Assembly (NCBI GenBank): GCA_964446385.1
Contig: CAYUOH010000006.1
Coordinates: forward strand, 1 to 64,000
From: CAYSRC01 sp964446385
Lineage (GTDB): Bacteria > Bacillota > Clostridia > Oscillospirales > Ruminococcaceae
Reading direction: 5' to 3'
DNA: 64,000 nt
In this document: one piece after another, positions 36,833-46,103 of the stretch
Position numbering within the stretch: position 1 is the stretch's first letter
Layout of the letters: each line of letters begins with the position of its first letter
Program-made: the position numbers and the translations under genes
The notes under the pieces: generated by a model
Told to the model about the DNA's origin: nothing
The model's database searches: none
Seen by the model: the letters and a program-made list of their open reading frames with translations, nothing else

Positions 36833-38062
36833 ATGAACCCCAGTCCCGAGGATAACAGCAGAAGATGGGCATTTAGGATGGCAGCCATAGAATTTTTCTT
36901 CTGGATTGCCTTTGCCTCCACTGCATACCTGACCGTTTACCTTAATCATCTGGGATATTCCGCTTCCCAGGTAAGTATAATAAATACACTCCTGTCTGCT
37001 GTAGCGGTTATATCCGGCCCTATTATGGGAACATTGGCCGATAAAATGCGCTCTACACGCAAGGCTCTTGTAATCATTCTGATAGCCTATGGGATATTAT
37101 ATGCGCTGATTCCTCTTGTTGCCCGGGCGAAGATTTTCGGGCTGTCCATGGCTTTGGTGTTTCTCTTTGTTTCGCGTGTATTCCAGGGCCCGTCGATTTC
37201 ACTGTTGGAGCCTACCGTTATCAACGGATGTGACAGTACCGGTGTTTTTTACGGCGATATACGCGTTTACGGTACAATATCCTATGTCGTAATGTCATTT
37301 TTTCTTGGATTGGTAATGACAGGTGATAATTCGGGCTGGTCGTTCCCACTGCTTACACTGCTGCTGGCACCTTGCGTATTCTATCTGATTGTTTCAAAGA
37401 ATGCCTACAAAAACGAGGCTGCGCGTGGGAAAAAGACTGCACTGAAAGATTTGCCGTATGGCAGACTTTTTAAAAATCCCTATTATATTGCATATTTGGT
37501 TTTTTCGCTTGTTGAAAGAATCCCCTTTTTCTGTATTGAAATATTTCAGCCCTATCTGATAGAATCTGTTGGCGGGAATATGGGTTACATCGGCCTTATT
37601 CACGCTTACCGGGCACTTTTTGAGGTGCCGATGCTGCTTATGTCACGCAAGATTCAGAGCATCATGTCCTATCGCACGATGGTGATACTAACCGCCATTC
37701 TTTATGCTATACAAAGCATTCTTTACGTATTTACAAAATCATTCGGCATGATGATTGTTTTCACCACATTTTCCGGTCTGGCCAGCGGCTTTAATGTTCT
37801 CGGGGTGTACCGCTACGTTCTTATGCTTACCCCTCGGGAACTTCAGGGTACCGGTCAGACACTGGTGTCCGCCACCCAGTCGGCGGCGGGAATAATTGCC
37901 GGACTGATCGGCGCCGCACTTATCGCCACTATGGGCGTGAAGGAACTTTATCTTGTGATTGGTTTACTTCTTACTGTTACAACGCTGTTGTTTGTACTGT
38001 CTCAGATTATTCTGGAAAAAGTGTTCAACAAGCCTTTTGTTGATTATTCAAAGGAGAGATAA
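36833..38062 (+). CDS. Major facilitator superfamily transporter
   Basis: A 409-residue protein with 12 predicted membrane helices. The loop GTLADKMRSTRKAL between helices 2 and 3 matches the MFS signature. It resembles the LacY/nucleoside-symporter-like MFS_1 group (RVFQGPSISLLEPTVING). Following the aminotransferase by 40 bases and preceding pepT by 1 base, it may import arylacetates or peptide-derived compounds; the substrate is an inference from position only. Confidence 0.85.
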   Translation: MNPSPEDNSRRWAFRMAAIEFFFWIAFASTAYLTVYLNHLGYSASQVSIINTLLSAVAVISGPIMGTLADKMRSTRKALVIILIAYGILYALIPLVARAKIFGLSMALVFLFVSRVFQGPSISLLEPTVINGCDSTGVFYGDIRVYGTISYVVMSFFLGLVMTGDNSGWSFPLLTLLLAPCVFYLIVSKNAYKNEAARGKKTALKDLPYGRLFKNPYYIAYLVFSLVERIPFFCIEIFQPYLIESVGGNMGYIGLIHAYRALFEVPMLLMSRKIQSIMSYRTMVILTAILYAIQSILYVFTKSFGMMIVFTTFSGLASGFNVLGVYRYVLMLTPRELQGTGQTLVSATQSAAGIIAGLIGAALIATMGVKELYLVIGLLLTVTTLLFVLSQIILEKVFNKPFVDYSKER

Positions 38063-38063
38063 T

Positions 38064-39287
38064 ATGACATCGGTAGTTGAAAAATTCCTTAAATATGTTG
38101 CATACGACACTCAATCAGTCGATTTTCAGGAGGCAGTACCAAGCACCGAAAAGCAGTTCGTACTTGCGAAGGAGCTTGTTAAAGAGTTGAAGGCTATGGG
38201 CTTGCAGAACGTCCGGTTTAGCGACAACTGTTACGTATACGCCTCGGTTCCCGCAACGCCGGGTTTCGAATCCTTGCCGTCCGTGGGCTTTGTGGCGCAC
38301 ATTGACACATCGAACTCCATATCCGGAAAGGACGTTAAGCCTGTAATCACTGAACAATATGACGGAAACGATATCTTTATGTCAAAGGTATATACCCTAT
38401 CGCCCGCGGATTATCCAGCGCTTCTCGACTATGTGGGTCAGACGGTTATATGCACCGACGGAACCACACTGCTCGGAGCCGACGACAAAGCCGGCGTAGC
38501 CGAGATAATGGCTGTCGCAGAGCTTCTGCTCGGTGAAAACGCGCCCGCTCACTGTAAAATTCAAATTGCCTTCACACCCGACGAAGAGGTCGGACGTGGA
38601 GTAGATTTCTTTGATATCAAGGGCTTTGACGCCGACGTGGCATACACGGTAGACGGCGGCCCCGTGGGCGATTTCAGCTATGAATGCTTTAACGCTGCCG
38701 GCGCGCGCGTACATGTTACGGGCATAAGCTGCCATACCGGAAGCGCGAAGAACGTAATGAAGAACGCACTCCTCGTGGCGATGGAGCTTCAGGGACTACT
38801 TCCCGAGGCCGACAAGCCATGTTACACTGAAGGGCGAGAGGGTTTCTTCCATCTTGACAGTATGCAGGGAAGTGTGGATGCGGCCGATATGTACTTCATT
38901 ATCCGTGACCATGACATGAATCTGTTCAAAAAACGCAAGGAGATTTTCCGAAGCGCCGTCACGTTCCTCAATGAGAAATACGGCGAAGGTACCGTCGAAG
39001 CGGACATCTCCGACCAGTATCCCAACATGCGCGAGATAGTAGAGCAGCACATGGAACTTGTCCACAACGCCATGAAGGCTATGGAGAATCTCGACATCAC
39101 ACCCAAGGTTGAGCCTATTCGCGGCGGCACTGACGGCGCGCGGCTCAGTTTTATGGGTCTTCCGTGCCCCAATCTCTGTACCGGCGGGCACAATTTTCAC
39201 GGCAGATACGAGTTCATCACAGCCGAGGCTATGCAGAAATGCTCCGACCTGATCCTTGAAATCGTGAAGATTTACTCGGCAAAATAA
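38064..39287 (+). CDS. pepT: Peptidase T (tripeptide aminopeptidase)
   Basis: A 407-residue M20B metallopeptidase. Zinc-site segments are in order: VGFVAHIDTSNS, LLGADDKAGVAEI, FTPDEEVGRG, TVDGGPVGDF and GGHNFHGRYEF. It removes N-terminal residues from tripeptides in the cytoplasm. The start at ATG 38064 follows AAAGGAGAG and lies 1 base after the MFS stop. As the last gene of the operon it would add amino acids released from peptides. Confidence 0.95.
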   Translation: MTSVVEKFLKYVAYDTQSVDFQEAVPSTEKQFVLAKELVKELKAMGLQNVRFSDNCYVYASVPATPGFESLPSVGFVAHIDTSNSISGKDVKPVITEQYDGNDIFMSKVYTLSPADYPALLDYVGQTVICTDGTTLLGADDKAGVAEIMAVAELLLGENAPAHCKIQIAFTPDEEVGRGVDFFDIKGFDADVAYTVDGGPVGDFSYECFNAAGARVHVTGISCHTGSAKNVMKNALLVAMELQGLLPEADKPCYTEGREGFFHLDSMQGSVDAADMYFIIRDHDMNLFKKRKEIFRSAVTFLNEKYGEGTVEADISDQYPNMREIVEQHMELVHNAMKAMENLDITPKVEPIRGGTDGARLSFMGLPCPNLCTGGHNFHGRYEFITAEAMQKCSDLILEIVKIYSAK

Positions 39288-39312
39288 CAACTTCTAAACG
39301 CATTTAAACGTG

Positions 39313-39356
39313 CAAGAGGTGCTGTTCTTCAAGGTTGAACAGTACCTCTTTTTGTT
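39313..39356 (+). terminator. Terminator after pepT
   Basis: aagaggtgctgttc pairs with gaacagtacctctt (one GT pair), followed by TTTTTGTT. The capsule promoter overlaps its right arm. Confidence 0.85.
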
Positions 39357-39363
39357 ATATAAT
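39335..39363 (+). promoter_or_regulatory. Promoter of the capsule operon, embedded in the pepT terminator
   Basis: TTGAAC (39335-39340), 17 bases, TATAAT (39358-39363). The -35 and spacer lie in the 3' arm and T tract of the upstream terminator. Confidence 0.65.
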
Positions 39364-39383
39364 AACACTAATAATGTCTTAAT

Positions 39384-41297
39384 ATGGGCGAAGTATATCG
39401 CGCCCTTCTGATGATATGGAGCAATATGGACTCAAAAGCTAAGAAAAATTTCTTTTCAATCCATCGCAGAGGCCTGCTTATGCTGGTCGATATGCTGTCG
39501 GTAACCGTCCTGTATCTGGTTACCTGGATGCTGATCTCCGGTAGGGCAACATTTGCCGAATATCGCAGTCAGATTGTCTCAAGTACGGTGCTTTTCACTT
39601 TGTTCTTTGTGATTGTGTTTGGCATGATGGGCATGTACGACAGTTTCTGGCGCTACGCCGAGGTGTACGAGTTCTTCAGGTGCGCCCTGGCCTCATTGTT
39701 GGCCGTCGTTCTGTTCGTGGGATTTACGCTGTTCATCTATGTAGACAAGCGCATCCCGTTTTCGGTTTATATGCTTTCGGCTCTGTTTGCTGTATCCGTC
39801 ACGCTTTATACCCGGCTTACCTACAGAATGATACGCAACCGCTCCGTAAAGCTTGCCGGGTCACAGCGCCGCCGGGTTATGGTGGTCGGCGCAGGAGAGG
39901 CCGCGTCCACGCTTATTCATGAGGTCTTCCGTGACCGCAACACAGATTACAATATAGTCTGCGCCGTCGACGACGACCCGAACAAAATCGGACGTACCAT
40001 CATGGGTATCCGTATAATGGGCGACAGCAACGCCATCCCTGATCTAGTTAAAAAGTGCGATGTCGATACCATTATTGTTGCCATCCCCGCAGCAGAGGAC
40101 AAAAACAAGCGCCGCATACTGAATATCTGCAGCAAGACCACCTGCAACATGCTCATGCTGCCCGATATATGTAAGCTTATCTCCGATGGCAAGGACATTA
40201 TGGCCCGTGTCCGAGACGTTAAGGTTGAGGACCTTCTGGGACGTGAGGAAATAGAGCTTGATGCTGCCAAGAGCCCTCACGTAAAAGGTAAAACAGTCAT
40301 GGTAACCGGAGGGGGCGGAAGCATCGGAAGTGAGCTCTGCCGTCAGATTGCCGCGTCCGAGCCCAAAAAGCTTATAGTTGTCGACATATACGAAAACAAC
40401 GTCTACGACCTTCAGCAGAATCTCCGCCGCCAGTACGGCGACAGCCTCAATCTGGACGTGCGCGTCATGTCGGTGCGCGACGTCAATAAGGTTGATTACG
40501 TTATTAACGAGACTCGGCCTGACATCATATTCCACGCCGCGGCTCACAAACACGTTCCCCTTATGGAGGTAAGTCCCGAGGAGGCTGTCAAGAACAACGT
40601 GTTCGGTACTCTCAACGTTGCCCGCGCCGCTGACAAATACGGCGTGAACCGTATGGTCTTTATCTCCACCGACAAGGCTGTCAACCCCACAAGCATAATG
40701 GGTGCGTCCAAGCGCCTTTGCGAGATGGTTATCCAGACGATGGACAAACTTAGCACCAACACATCCTACGTTGCCGTGCGTTTTGGAAACGTGCTGGGAA
40801 GCAACGGCTCGGTAATCCCCCTTTTCAAGGAACAGATAGCCGCAGGGGGTCCCGTTACCGTAACACATCCCGATATAGTCCGCTATTTTATGACAATTCC
40901 CGAGGCTGTCAAGCTTGTTATAACGGCGTCCGAGATTGCGAAGGGCGGCGAGATATTCGTTCTCGATATGGGCGATCCAGTCAAGATTCTGGACCTTGCC
41001 GAGAATCTTATCCGCCTTGCCGGATTCCTTCCATACAAGGATATCCCCATCATCTTCACAGGCCTGCGTCCCGGCGAGAAACTGTATGAGGAGCTCCTCA
41101 TGAGCGAGGAAGGCCTTCAGAACACCGAAAACGCCAAAATATTCATCGGAAACCCAGGCGCATTTGATACCGACACCTTCTTAACAAGGCTTGAGAATCT
41201 GCGTACGATAGCGATGTCCAACAATCGCGAGCGCACTGTCCGCGAGGTCATCAAAATGGTTCCCACATTCATAGAAAATCCCGATACGGGTGAATAA
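39384..41297 (+). CDS. Membrane-bound nucleotide-sugar 4,6-dehydratase (CapD/WbpM type)
   Basis: A 637-residue protein. Four hydrophobic segments occupy residues ~30-145. A first Rossmann fold (VMVVGAGEAAS) is followed by the catalytic dehydratase domain starting VMVTGGGGSIGSELCRQI. HAAAHKHVPLME, the DKAVNPTS motif and RFGNVLGSNGSVIP follow. Long PglF/WbpM-type enzymes convert UDP-GlcNAc to the 4-keto-6-deoxy sugar that precedes bacillosamine-like sugars. The start is uncertain: ATG 39384 has no clear ribosome site and ATG 39426 follows GGAG closely. First gene of the polysaccharide operon. Confidence 0.92.
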   Translation: MGEVYRALLMIWSNMDSKAKKNFFSIHRRGLLMLVDMLSVTVLYLVTWMLISGRATFAEYRSQIVSSTVLFTLFFVIVFGMMGMYDSFWRYAEVYEFFRCALASLLAVVLFVGFTLFIYVDKRIPFSVYMLSALFAVSVTLYTRLTYRMIRNRSVKLAGSQRRRVMVVGAGEAASTLIHEVFRDRNTDYNIVCAVDDDPNKIGRTIMGIRIMGDSNAIPDLVKKCDVDTIIVAIPAAEDKNKRRILNICSKTTCNMLMLPDICKLISDGKDIMARVRDVKVEDLLGREEIELDAAKSPHVKGKTVMVTGGGGSIGSELCRQIAASEPKKLIVVDIYENNVYDLQQNLRRQYGDSLNLDVRVMSVRDVNKVDYVINETRPDIIFHAAAHKHVPLMEVSPEEAVKNNVFGTLNVARAADKYGVNRMVFISTDKAVNPTSIMGASKRLCEMVIQTMDKLSTNTSYVAVRFGNVLGSNGSVIPLFKEQIAAGGPVTVTHPDIVRYFMTIPEAVKLVITASEIAKGGEIFVLDMGDPVKILDLAENLIRLAGFLPYKDIPIIFTGLRPGEKLYEELLMSEEGLQNTENAKIFIGNPGAFDTDTFLTRLENLRTIAMSNNRERTVREVIKMVPTFIENPDTGE

Positions 41298-41336
41298 TAA
41301 ACGGCATATATCCCTTTGTTATCCAAGGAGAATACC

Positions 41337-42551
41337 ATGGATTTAAACCAGAAAATGAAAATATCTTTCTCACCTCCTGATATGGGTCAGGCTGAGGTAG
41401 ACGCCGTTACGGCGGCCATACTATCGGGCTGGATTACCACAGGCCCCCGCACCAAGGAACTTGAGCGCAGGTTTAATGACTTTCTCGGCACAAAGCGCTC
41501 GGTGGCCATGTCCTCCGCGTCCAGCGCGATGGAGATGTCGCTGCGCCTTCTGGGTATAGGCCTCGGTGATGAGGTAATTACTTCGTCCTATACGTATTCC
41601 GCATCCGCAAGCGTTATCCTCCATACCGGCGCTAAGGTAGTAATGGTGGACTGCCTGCCAGACAGCGTCAATATAGACCCTGCCGCGGTTGAGGCCGCGA
41701 TTACCGACAGGACAAAGGCGGTTATCCCAATAGACGTGGGCGGTGTGCCCGTGGACTATGATGCGCTTAACGCCGCGATAGAGTCCAAAAAATCCCTGTT
41801 TAGGCCGAACGGCGACTTACAGGAGGCTCTGGGGCGAATCTGTGTTCTGTCCGACTGCGCGCATTCTCTTGGTGCAACCTATAAAGGACAGTCGGTCGCG
41901 AAGCAGGGCGACTTTGCCTGCTTCTCATTCCACGCTGTTAAGAACTTTACGACTGCCGAGGGCGGCCTAGTTGCTTTCGACGATATAGGGAATATTCCCG
42001 CCGACGAGATATACAGAAGGTTTATGCTCTGGGCCCTTCACGGCCAAAACAAGGACGCCCTTGCCAAGAACGCGGCCGGTGCGTGGGAATACGACATAGT
42101 ATTTCCCGGATACAAGTGCAACATGACCGACATCATGGCCGCCATCGGCCTTGCGCAGCTTGAGCGTTATCCCGGTATGCTGAAGCGCCGCGCGGAGATA
42201 GTGGACATGTACAACGGATTCTTCGAGAATACGCACGTACACATGATTAAGCACTGCGGCCCGGATTTCGAGGGTTCACGTCATCTCGGAATCGTTATGA
42301 TAGACGGCATCGATGTCGATAGACGCAACGAAATAATCACTTTGATGGGGGAGAAGGGCATAGCGACTAACGTCCACTACAAACCCCTGCCCATGATGAC
42401 CGCCTACAAAAACCTGGGATTTAGCATCAAGGACTATCCCAATTCATATAACATTTACCGGCATGAAATTACACTACCGCTGCATACTCTGCTGACCGAT
42501 ACCGAGGTCGAGTATGTCGCTGAAGTATTAAAGGATATTGTGAAGGGCTGA
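41337..42551 (+). CDS. DegT/DnrJ/EryC1-family sugar aminotransferase
   Basis: A 404-residue PLP enzyme. SGWITTGPRTKELERRF starts the fold, SSASSAMEMSLRLLG binds cofactor phosphate, DCAHSLGATY has the PLP-contacting aspartate, and the lysine is in SFHAVKNFTTAEGG. It would aminate the 4-keto sugar made by the preceding dehydratase, as PglE does. The start at ATG 41337 follows AAGGAG. Confidence 0.93.
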   Translation: MDLNQKMKISFSPPDMGQAEVDAVTAAILSGWITTGPRTKELERRFNDFLGTKRSVAMSSASSAMEMSLRLLGIGLGDEVITSSYTYSASASVILHTGAKVVMVDCLPDSVNIDPAAVEAAITDRTKAVIPIDVGGVPVDYDALNAAIESKKSLFRPNGDLQEALGRICVLSDCAHSLGATYKGQSVAKQGDFACFSFHAVKNFTTAEGGLVAFDDIGNIPADEIYRRFMLWALHGQNKDALAKNAAGAWEYDIVFPGYKCNMTDIMAAIGLAQLERYPGMLKRRAEIVDMYNGFFENTHVHMIKHCGPDFEGSRHLGIVMIDGIDVDRRNEIITLMGEKGIATNVHYKPLPMMTAYKNLGFSIKDYPNSYNIYRHEITLPLHTLLTDTEVEYVAEVLKDIVKG

Positions 42552-42564
42552 CGGTTAATTACTC

Positions 42565-43236
42565 ATGAATGATTTCAACAGTATGCTGAACAGTCCCGAA
42601 ATGCTGCCTTACCGACGGATAATGAATAAAAAAAGGCTGTTTTTGCTCCTGAAACGCCTGTTCGATTTTACTGTATCGTTGGTTCTGCTCGTGATACTCT
42701 CGCCGCTGATGCTCGCCCTTAGCGCCGCTGTGGCCGCCGGTTCGCCGGGACCCGTTTTTTTCCGCCAGGACCGCGTCACGAAAAACGGACGAATATTTAA
42801 TATAATCAAATTCCGCACCATGGTACCCAAAGCGCCGGAATCAGGCCCTCAGGTTACCATAGACGCCGACAGCAGGATTACCGCCACCGGCCGGTTCCTG
42901 CGCAAGACCCATCTTGATGAGCTGCCTCAGCTTTTAAATGTCCTTGCGGGGGACATGTCCTTCGTTGGGACCCGCCCGGAGGTGCCGCGGTATGTGGAGC
43001 GCTATACCGGAGATATGGTGGCTACGCTTCTCATGCGCGCCGGAATTACCTCCCGCGCCAGCATCGCCTACAGCAACGAGGCTGAGCTTATTGGACCAGA
43101 CGAAGATGCTGACGAGGTATACGTTAATAAAATCCTTCCACTCAAGATGGAATATAATCTTGGATATTTCAGCAAAATGTCTGCAAGCGAGGATCTGTCG
43201 ATAATGCTGTCGACTTTCCTGCATATTTTCAAATAA
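42565..43236 (+). CDS. Initiating sugar-phosphate (phosphoglycosyl) transferase
   Basis: A 223-residue monotopic phosphoglycosyl transferase. One hydrophobic re-entrant segment lies near residues 34-55 after KRLFDF. GPVFFRQDRVTKNGRIF, IKFRTM, the catalytic Asp-Glu in HLDELPQLLNV and GTRPEVPRYV follow. It moves a sugar phosphate to undecaprenyl phosphate and so begins each repeat unit. The ribosome site before ATG 42565 is weak. Confidence 0.93.
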   Translation: MNDFNSMLNSPEMLPYRRIMNKKRLFLLLKRLFDFTVSLVLLVILSPLMLALSAAVAAGSPGPVFFRQDRVTKNGRIFNIIKFRTMVPKAPESGPQVTIDADSRITATGRFLRKTHLDELPQLLNVLAGDMSFVGTRPEVPRYVERYTGDMVATLLMRAGITSRASIAYSNEAELIGPDEDADEVYVNKILPLKMEYNLGYFSKMSASEDLSIMLSTFLHIFK

Positions 43237-43262
43237 GCAAAAACATAATCACGAGGTTATAT

Positions 43263-43823
43263 ATGGGCAAATTCAATTTTATCGAAACCGGGATAAAGGA
43301 CATGTTCGTGGCCGAGCCCACAGTTTTCGGCGACAACCGCGGATATTTTATGGAAACCTACAATCAGGGCGAGTTCGACGCCGCAGGGTACGTGCTCCAT
43401 TTCGTCCAGGATAACCAGAGCAAGTCCCGCAAAGGCGTTCTGCGCGGCATGCACATGCAGGTGAAAAATCCCCAAGGTAAGCTTGTCCGCTGCATAAGCG
43501 GAAAGGTATGGGACGTGGGCGTCGACATCCGCAAGGGAAGCGTGACCTTCGGCAAATGGTTCGGCACGACACTTTCGGAAGAGAACAAGCGCCAGCTTTA
43601 CATCCCCGAAGGCTTCCTGCACGGTTTCGTGGTTCTGTCCGACGAGGCAGAATTTGTCTACAAATGCACCCGCCTTTACGACCCGTCTGACGAGATAGGT
43701 GCACCCTACAACGACCCGGATTTGGGCATCAACTGGCCGGATCCCGGCTGTGACCTCCTGCTGAGCGAAAAAGACCTGAAACAGCCTTCCTTTGCCGAGG
43801 TAAAAAAGATTCTCGGACTGTAA
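43263..43823 (+). CDS. rfbC: dTDP-4-dehydrorhamnose 3,5-epimerase family protein
   Basis: A 186-residue cupin-fold enzyme. FGDNRGYFMETYN, the catalytic histidine in LRGMHMQ, GKVWDVGVDIRKGS and IPEGFLHGFVVLSD match RmlC. The partner genes rmlA, rmlB and rmlD are not in the window, so either they are elsewhere or the enzyme acts on another 4-keto sugar of this locus. Confidence 0.93.
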   Translation: MGKFNFIETGIKDMFVAEPTVFGDNRGYFMETYNQGEFDAAGYVLHFVQDNQSKSRKGVLRGMHMQVKNPQGKLVRCISGKVWDVGVDIRKGSVTFGKWFGTTLSEENKRQLYIPEGFLHGFVVLSDEAEFVYKCTRLYDPSDEIGAPYNDPDLGINWPDPGCDLLLSEKDLKQPSFAEVKKILGL

Positions 43824-43850
43824 ATATATATCCAGACGGAGTAACTAATT

Positions 43851-44885
43851 ATGTCTTCATTTACCGGTAAAACCCTTCTCATCACCGGAGGCACCGGTTC
43901 CTTCGGTAACGCGGTGCTCAACCGCTTTCTGAAAACCGACATCGGCGAAATCCGCATTTTTTCCCGCGACGAAAAGAAGCAAGACGATATGCGCCACGAA
44001 TTTCAGGTAAAATGTCCCGAAGAATCTGAAAAGCTTAAATTCTACATCGGCGACGTTCGAGATCTGTCGTCTGTGAACAACGCGATGCACGGCGTAGACT
44101 ATATCTTCCATGCCGCAGCGCTCAAACAGGTCCCATCCTGCGAGTTTTTCCCGCTTGAGGCTGTAAAGACCAATGTCCTGGGCACCGACAACGTGCTTAC
44201 ATCTGCCATAAGCGAGGGCGTAAAGGCCGTTATCTGCCTTTCCACCGATAAAGCCGCCTATCCCGTGAATGCCATGGGCACGAGCAAGGCTATGATGGAA
44301 AAGGTTATCGTCGCCAAGTCCCGAACAGTCAGCCCTGAAAAGACAAAAATCTGCTGTACTCGCTACGGTAATGTAATGTGCAGCCGCGGCTCAGTTATTC
44401 CACTGTGGATAGACCAGATCCGCTCCGGCAACCCCATCACAGTTACCGAACCTGCCATGACACGCTTCATCATGTCACTTGAGGAAGCTGTCGACCTTGT
44501 GCTCTTCGCCTTCGAAAACGGCACCTCCGGCGACATACTTGTTCAGAAGGCCCCGGCATGCACTATCGAGACCCTCGCGAAAGCCGTCTGCCGTCTGTTA
44601 GGGGTCAAGGAGGATATCCGCGTAATCGGCATCCGCCATGGCGAAAAGATGTACGAGACTCTCCTCACGCGCGAGGAATGTATCCACGCCGAAGATATGG
44701 GTGATTTCTTCAGGGTCCCTTGCGACAAGCGCGACCTCAACTACGACAAATACTTCACCCAGGGCAACACCGAAAGTGTTTCCATAGGTGAGTTCAATTC
44801 CAACAACACACGGATTCTTGATGTTGACCAGGTAGTCGAAAAACTTCTTAGCCTTGAATACATCCGCAGTGAGCTTAAGAGATGA
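43851..44885 (+). CDS. capE: UDP-GlcNAc 4,6-dehydratase/5-epimerase (CapE/WbjB)
   Basis: A 344-residue short-chain dehydrogenase-like enzyme. It has LLITGGTGSFGNAVL, SRDEKKQDDMRHEF, HAAALKQVPSCEFFP and LSTDKAAYPVNAMG; the TDKAAYPVN block is specific for CapE-like enzymes. It begins UDP-L-FucNAc synthesis. The stop overlaps the capF start in an ATGA. Confidence 0.93.
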   Translation: MSSFTGKTLLITGGTGSFGNAVLNRFLKTDIGEIRIFSRDEKKQDDMRHEFQVKCPEESEKLKFYIGDVRDLSSVNNAMHGVDYIFHAAALKQVPSCEFFPLEAVKTNVLGTDNVLTSAISEGVKAVICLSTDKAAYPVNAMGTSKAMMEKVIVAKSRTVSPEKTKICCTRYGNVMCSRGSVIPLWIDQIRSGNPITVTEPAMTRFIMSLEEAVDLVLFAFENGTSGDILVQKAPACTIETLAKAVCRLLGVKEDIRVIGIRHGEKMYETLLTREECIHAEDMGDFFRVPCDKRDLNYDKYFTQGNTESVSIGEFNSNNTRILDVDQVVEKLLSLEYIRSELKR

Positions 44886-46081
44886 ATATTCTGGTAACAG
44901 GCGCCGCCGGATTTTTCGGAAAGAACCTGGTATGTGCACTCAAAAACCTCCGCGACGGCAAAGATCGCACACGCCCGGACCTCGTGATAGACAATATATT
45001 CGAATATGATATTGATACGCCGGATTCCGTTCTTGAAGAAGCCTGCAAATCGGCACATTTCGTCTTCAACCTTGCGGGGGTGAACCGTCCCAAGGACAAC
45101 GAAGAATTCATGCAGGGCAATTTCGGATTTGGTTCAAGTCTGCTCGATACGCTTAAGGCTACCGGAAACAGATGCCCCGTTATGCTTTCATCCTCGGTAC
45201 AGGCGTCTCTTGCTGGGCGCTACGAAGGCTCGCCCTACGGAGAGAGTAAGCTTGCGGGCGAGAATCTCTTCTTCGATTATTTGGCAGAAACAGGCGCGCC
45301 GGTGTACGTCTACCGTTTCACCAATCTTTTTGGAAAATGGTGCCGTCCTAACTACAACAGCGCTGTTGCGACATTCTGCAATAATATCGCGAACGACCTT
45401 CCGATACGTGTTGACAACCCCGATACTTTACTCGCTCTATGCTACATCGACGACGTCGTGACCGGAATGCTTGACCTTCTTGAGGGAAAACCTCGCCGCT
45501 GCGACTACGACGGTGTTATACCAGTGGAGTCGGAGAACGGTAAGTTCTGCTATATCCCGGTGACACACGATGTCACTCTCGGAGAGATAACGGATTTACT
45601 ATATAAATTCGCAACCCAACCCGAAACGCTTGTGATGCCCGAGATACCGGACAAAAGTTTCGCAAAAAAGCTGTATTCCACTTACCTGAGCTATTTGCCG
45701 GCTGAAAAGATTGCCTTCACTCCCAAAATGAACACCGACGCCCGCGGAAGCTTTACCGAGCTCCTCAAAACCGAAAAGTGCGGTCAGTTCTCGGTGAATA
45801 TAAGCAGACCCGGCATTACCAAGGGTCAGCACTGGCACAACACCAAGTGGGAGTTCTTTGCGGTGGTCTCAGGCCACGGAAGAATCGAGATGCGTGAAAT
45901 AGGGACCGAAAAGGTCCTTTCATTTGATGTGGACGGAGACAACGTGCAGATGGTTCACATGCTTCCCGGATACACGCACAATATCATCAACCATTCGGAC
46001 ACCGAAAACCTTGTGACACTGATGTGGGCGAACGAGATATTCGATTCCTCTCACCCCGACACGTTCGGCGAACCGGTATAA
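44882..46081 (+). CDS. capF: Bifunctional UDP-sugar reductase/epimerase (CapF/WbjC)
   Basis: A 399-residue protein with two domains, as in CapF. The N-terminal SDR domain has ILVTGAAGFFGKNL, FNLAGVNRP and SPYGESKLAGENL. The C-terminal cupin (from about residue 280) has GQHWHNTKWEFFAVVSGHGRIEMRE and PGYTHNIINHS, with histidines for zinc. It performs the second step to UDP-L-FucNAc. Translation is probably coupled to capE by a 4-base overlap. Confidence 0.94.
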   Translation: MNILVTGAAGFFGKNLVCALKNLRDGKDRTRPDLVIDNIFEYDIDTPDSVLEEACKSAHFVFNLAGVNRPKDNEEFMQGNFGFGSSLLDTLKATGNRCPVMLSSSVQASLAGRYEGSPYGESKLAGENLFFDYLAETGAPVYVYRFTNLFGKWCRPNYNSAVATFCNNIANDLPIRVDNPDTLLALCYIDDVVTGMLDLLEGKPRRCDYDGVIPVESENGKFCYIPVTHDVTLGEITDLLYKFATQPETLVMPEIPDKSFAKKLYSTYLSYLPAEKIAFTPKMNTDARGSFTELLKTEKCGQFSVNISRPGITKGQHWHNTKWEFFAVVSGHGRIEMREIGTEKVLSFDVDGDNVQMVHMLPGYTHNIINHSDTENLVTLMWANEIFDSSHPDTFGEPV

Positions 46082-46103
46082 ATCATTCATAAAAGGAGTA
46101 TCT

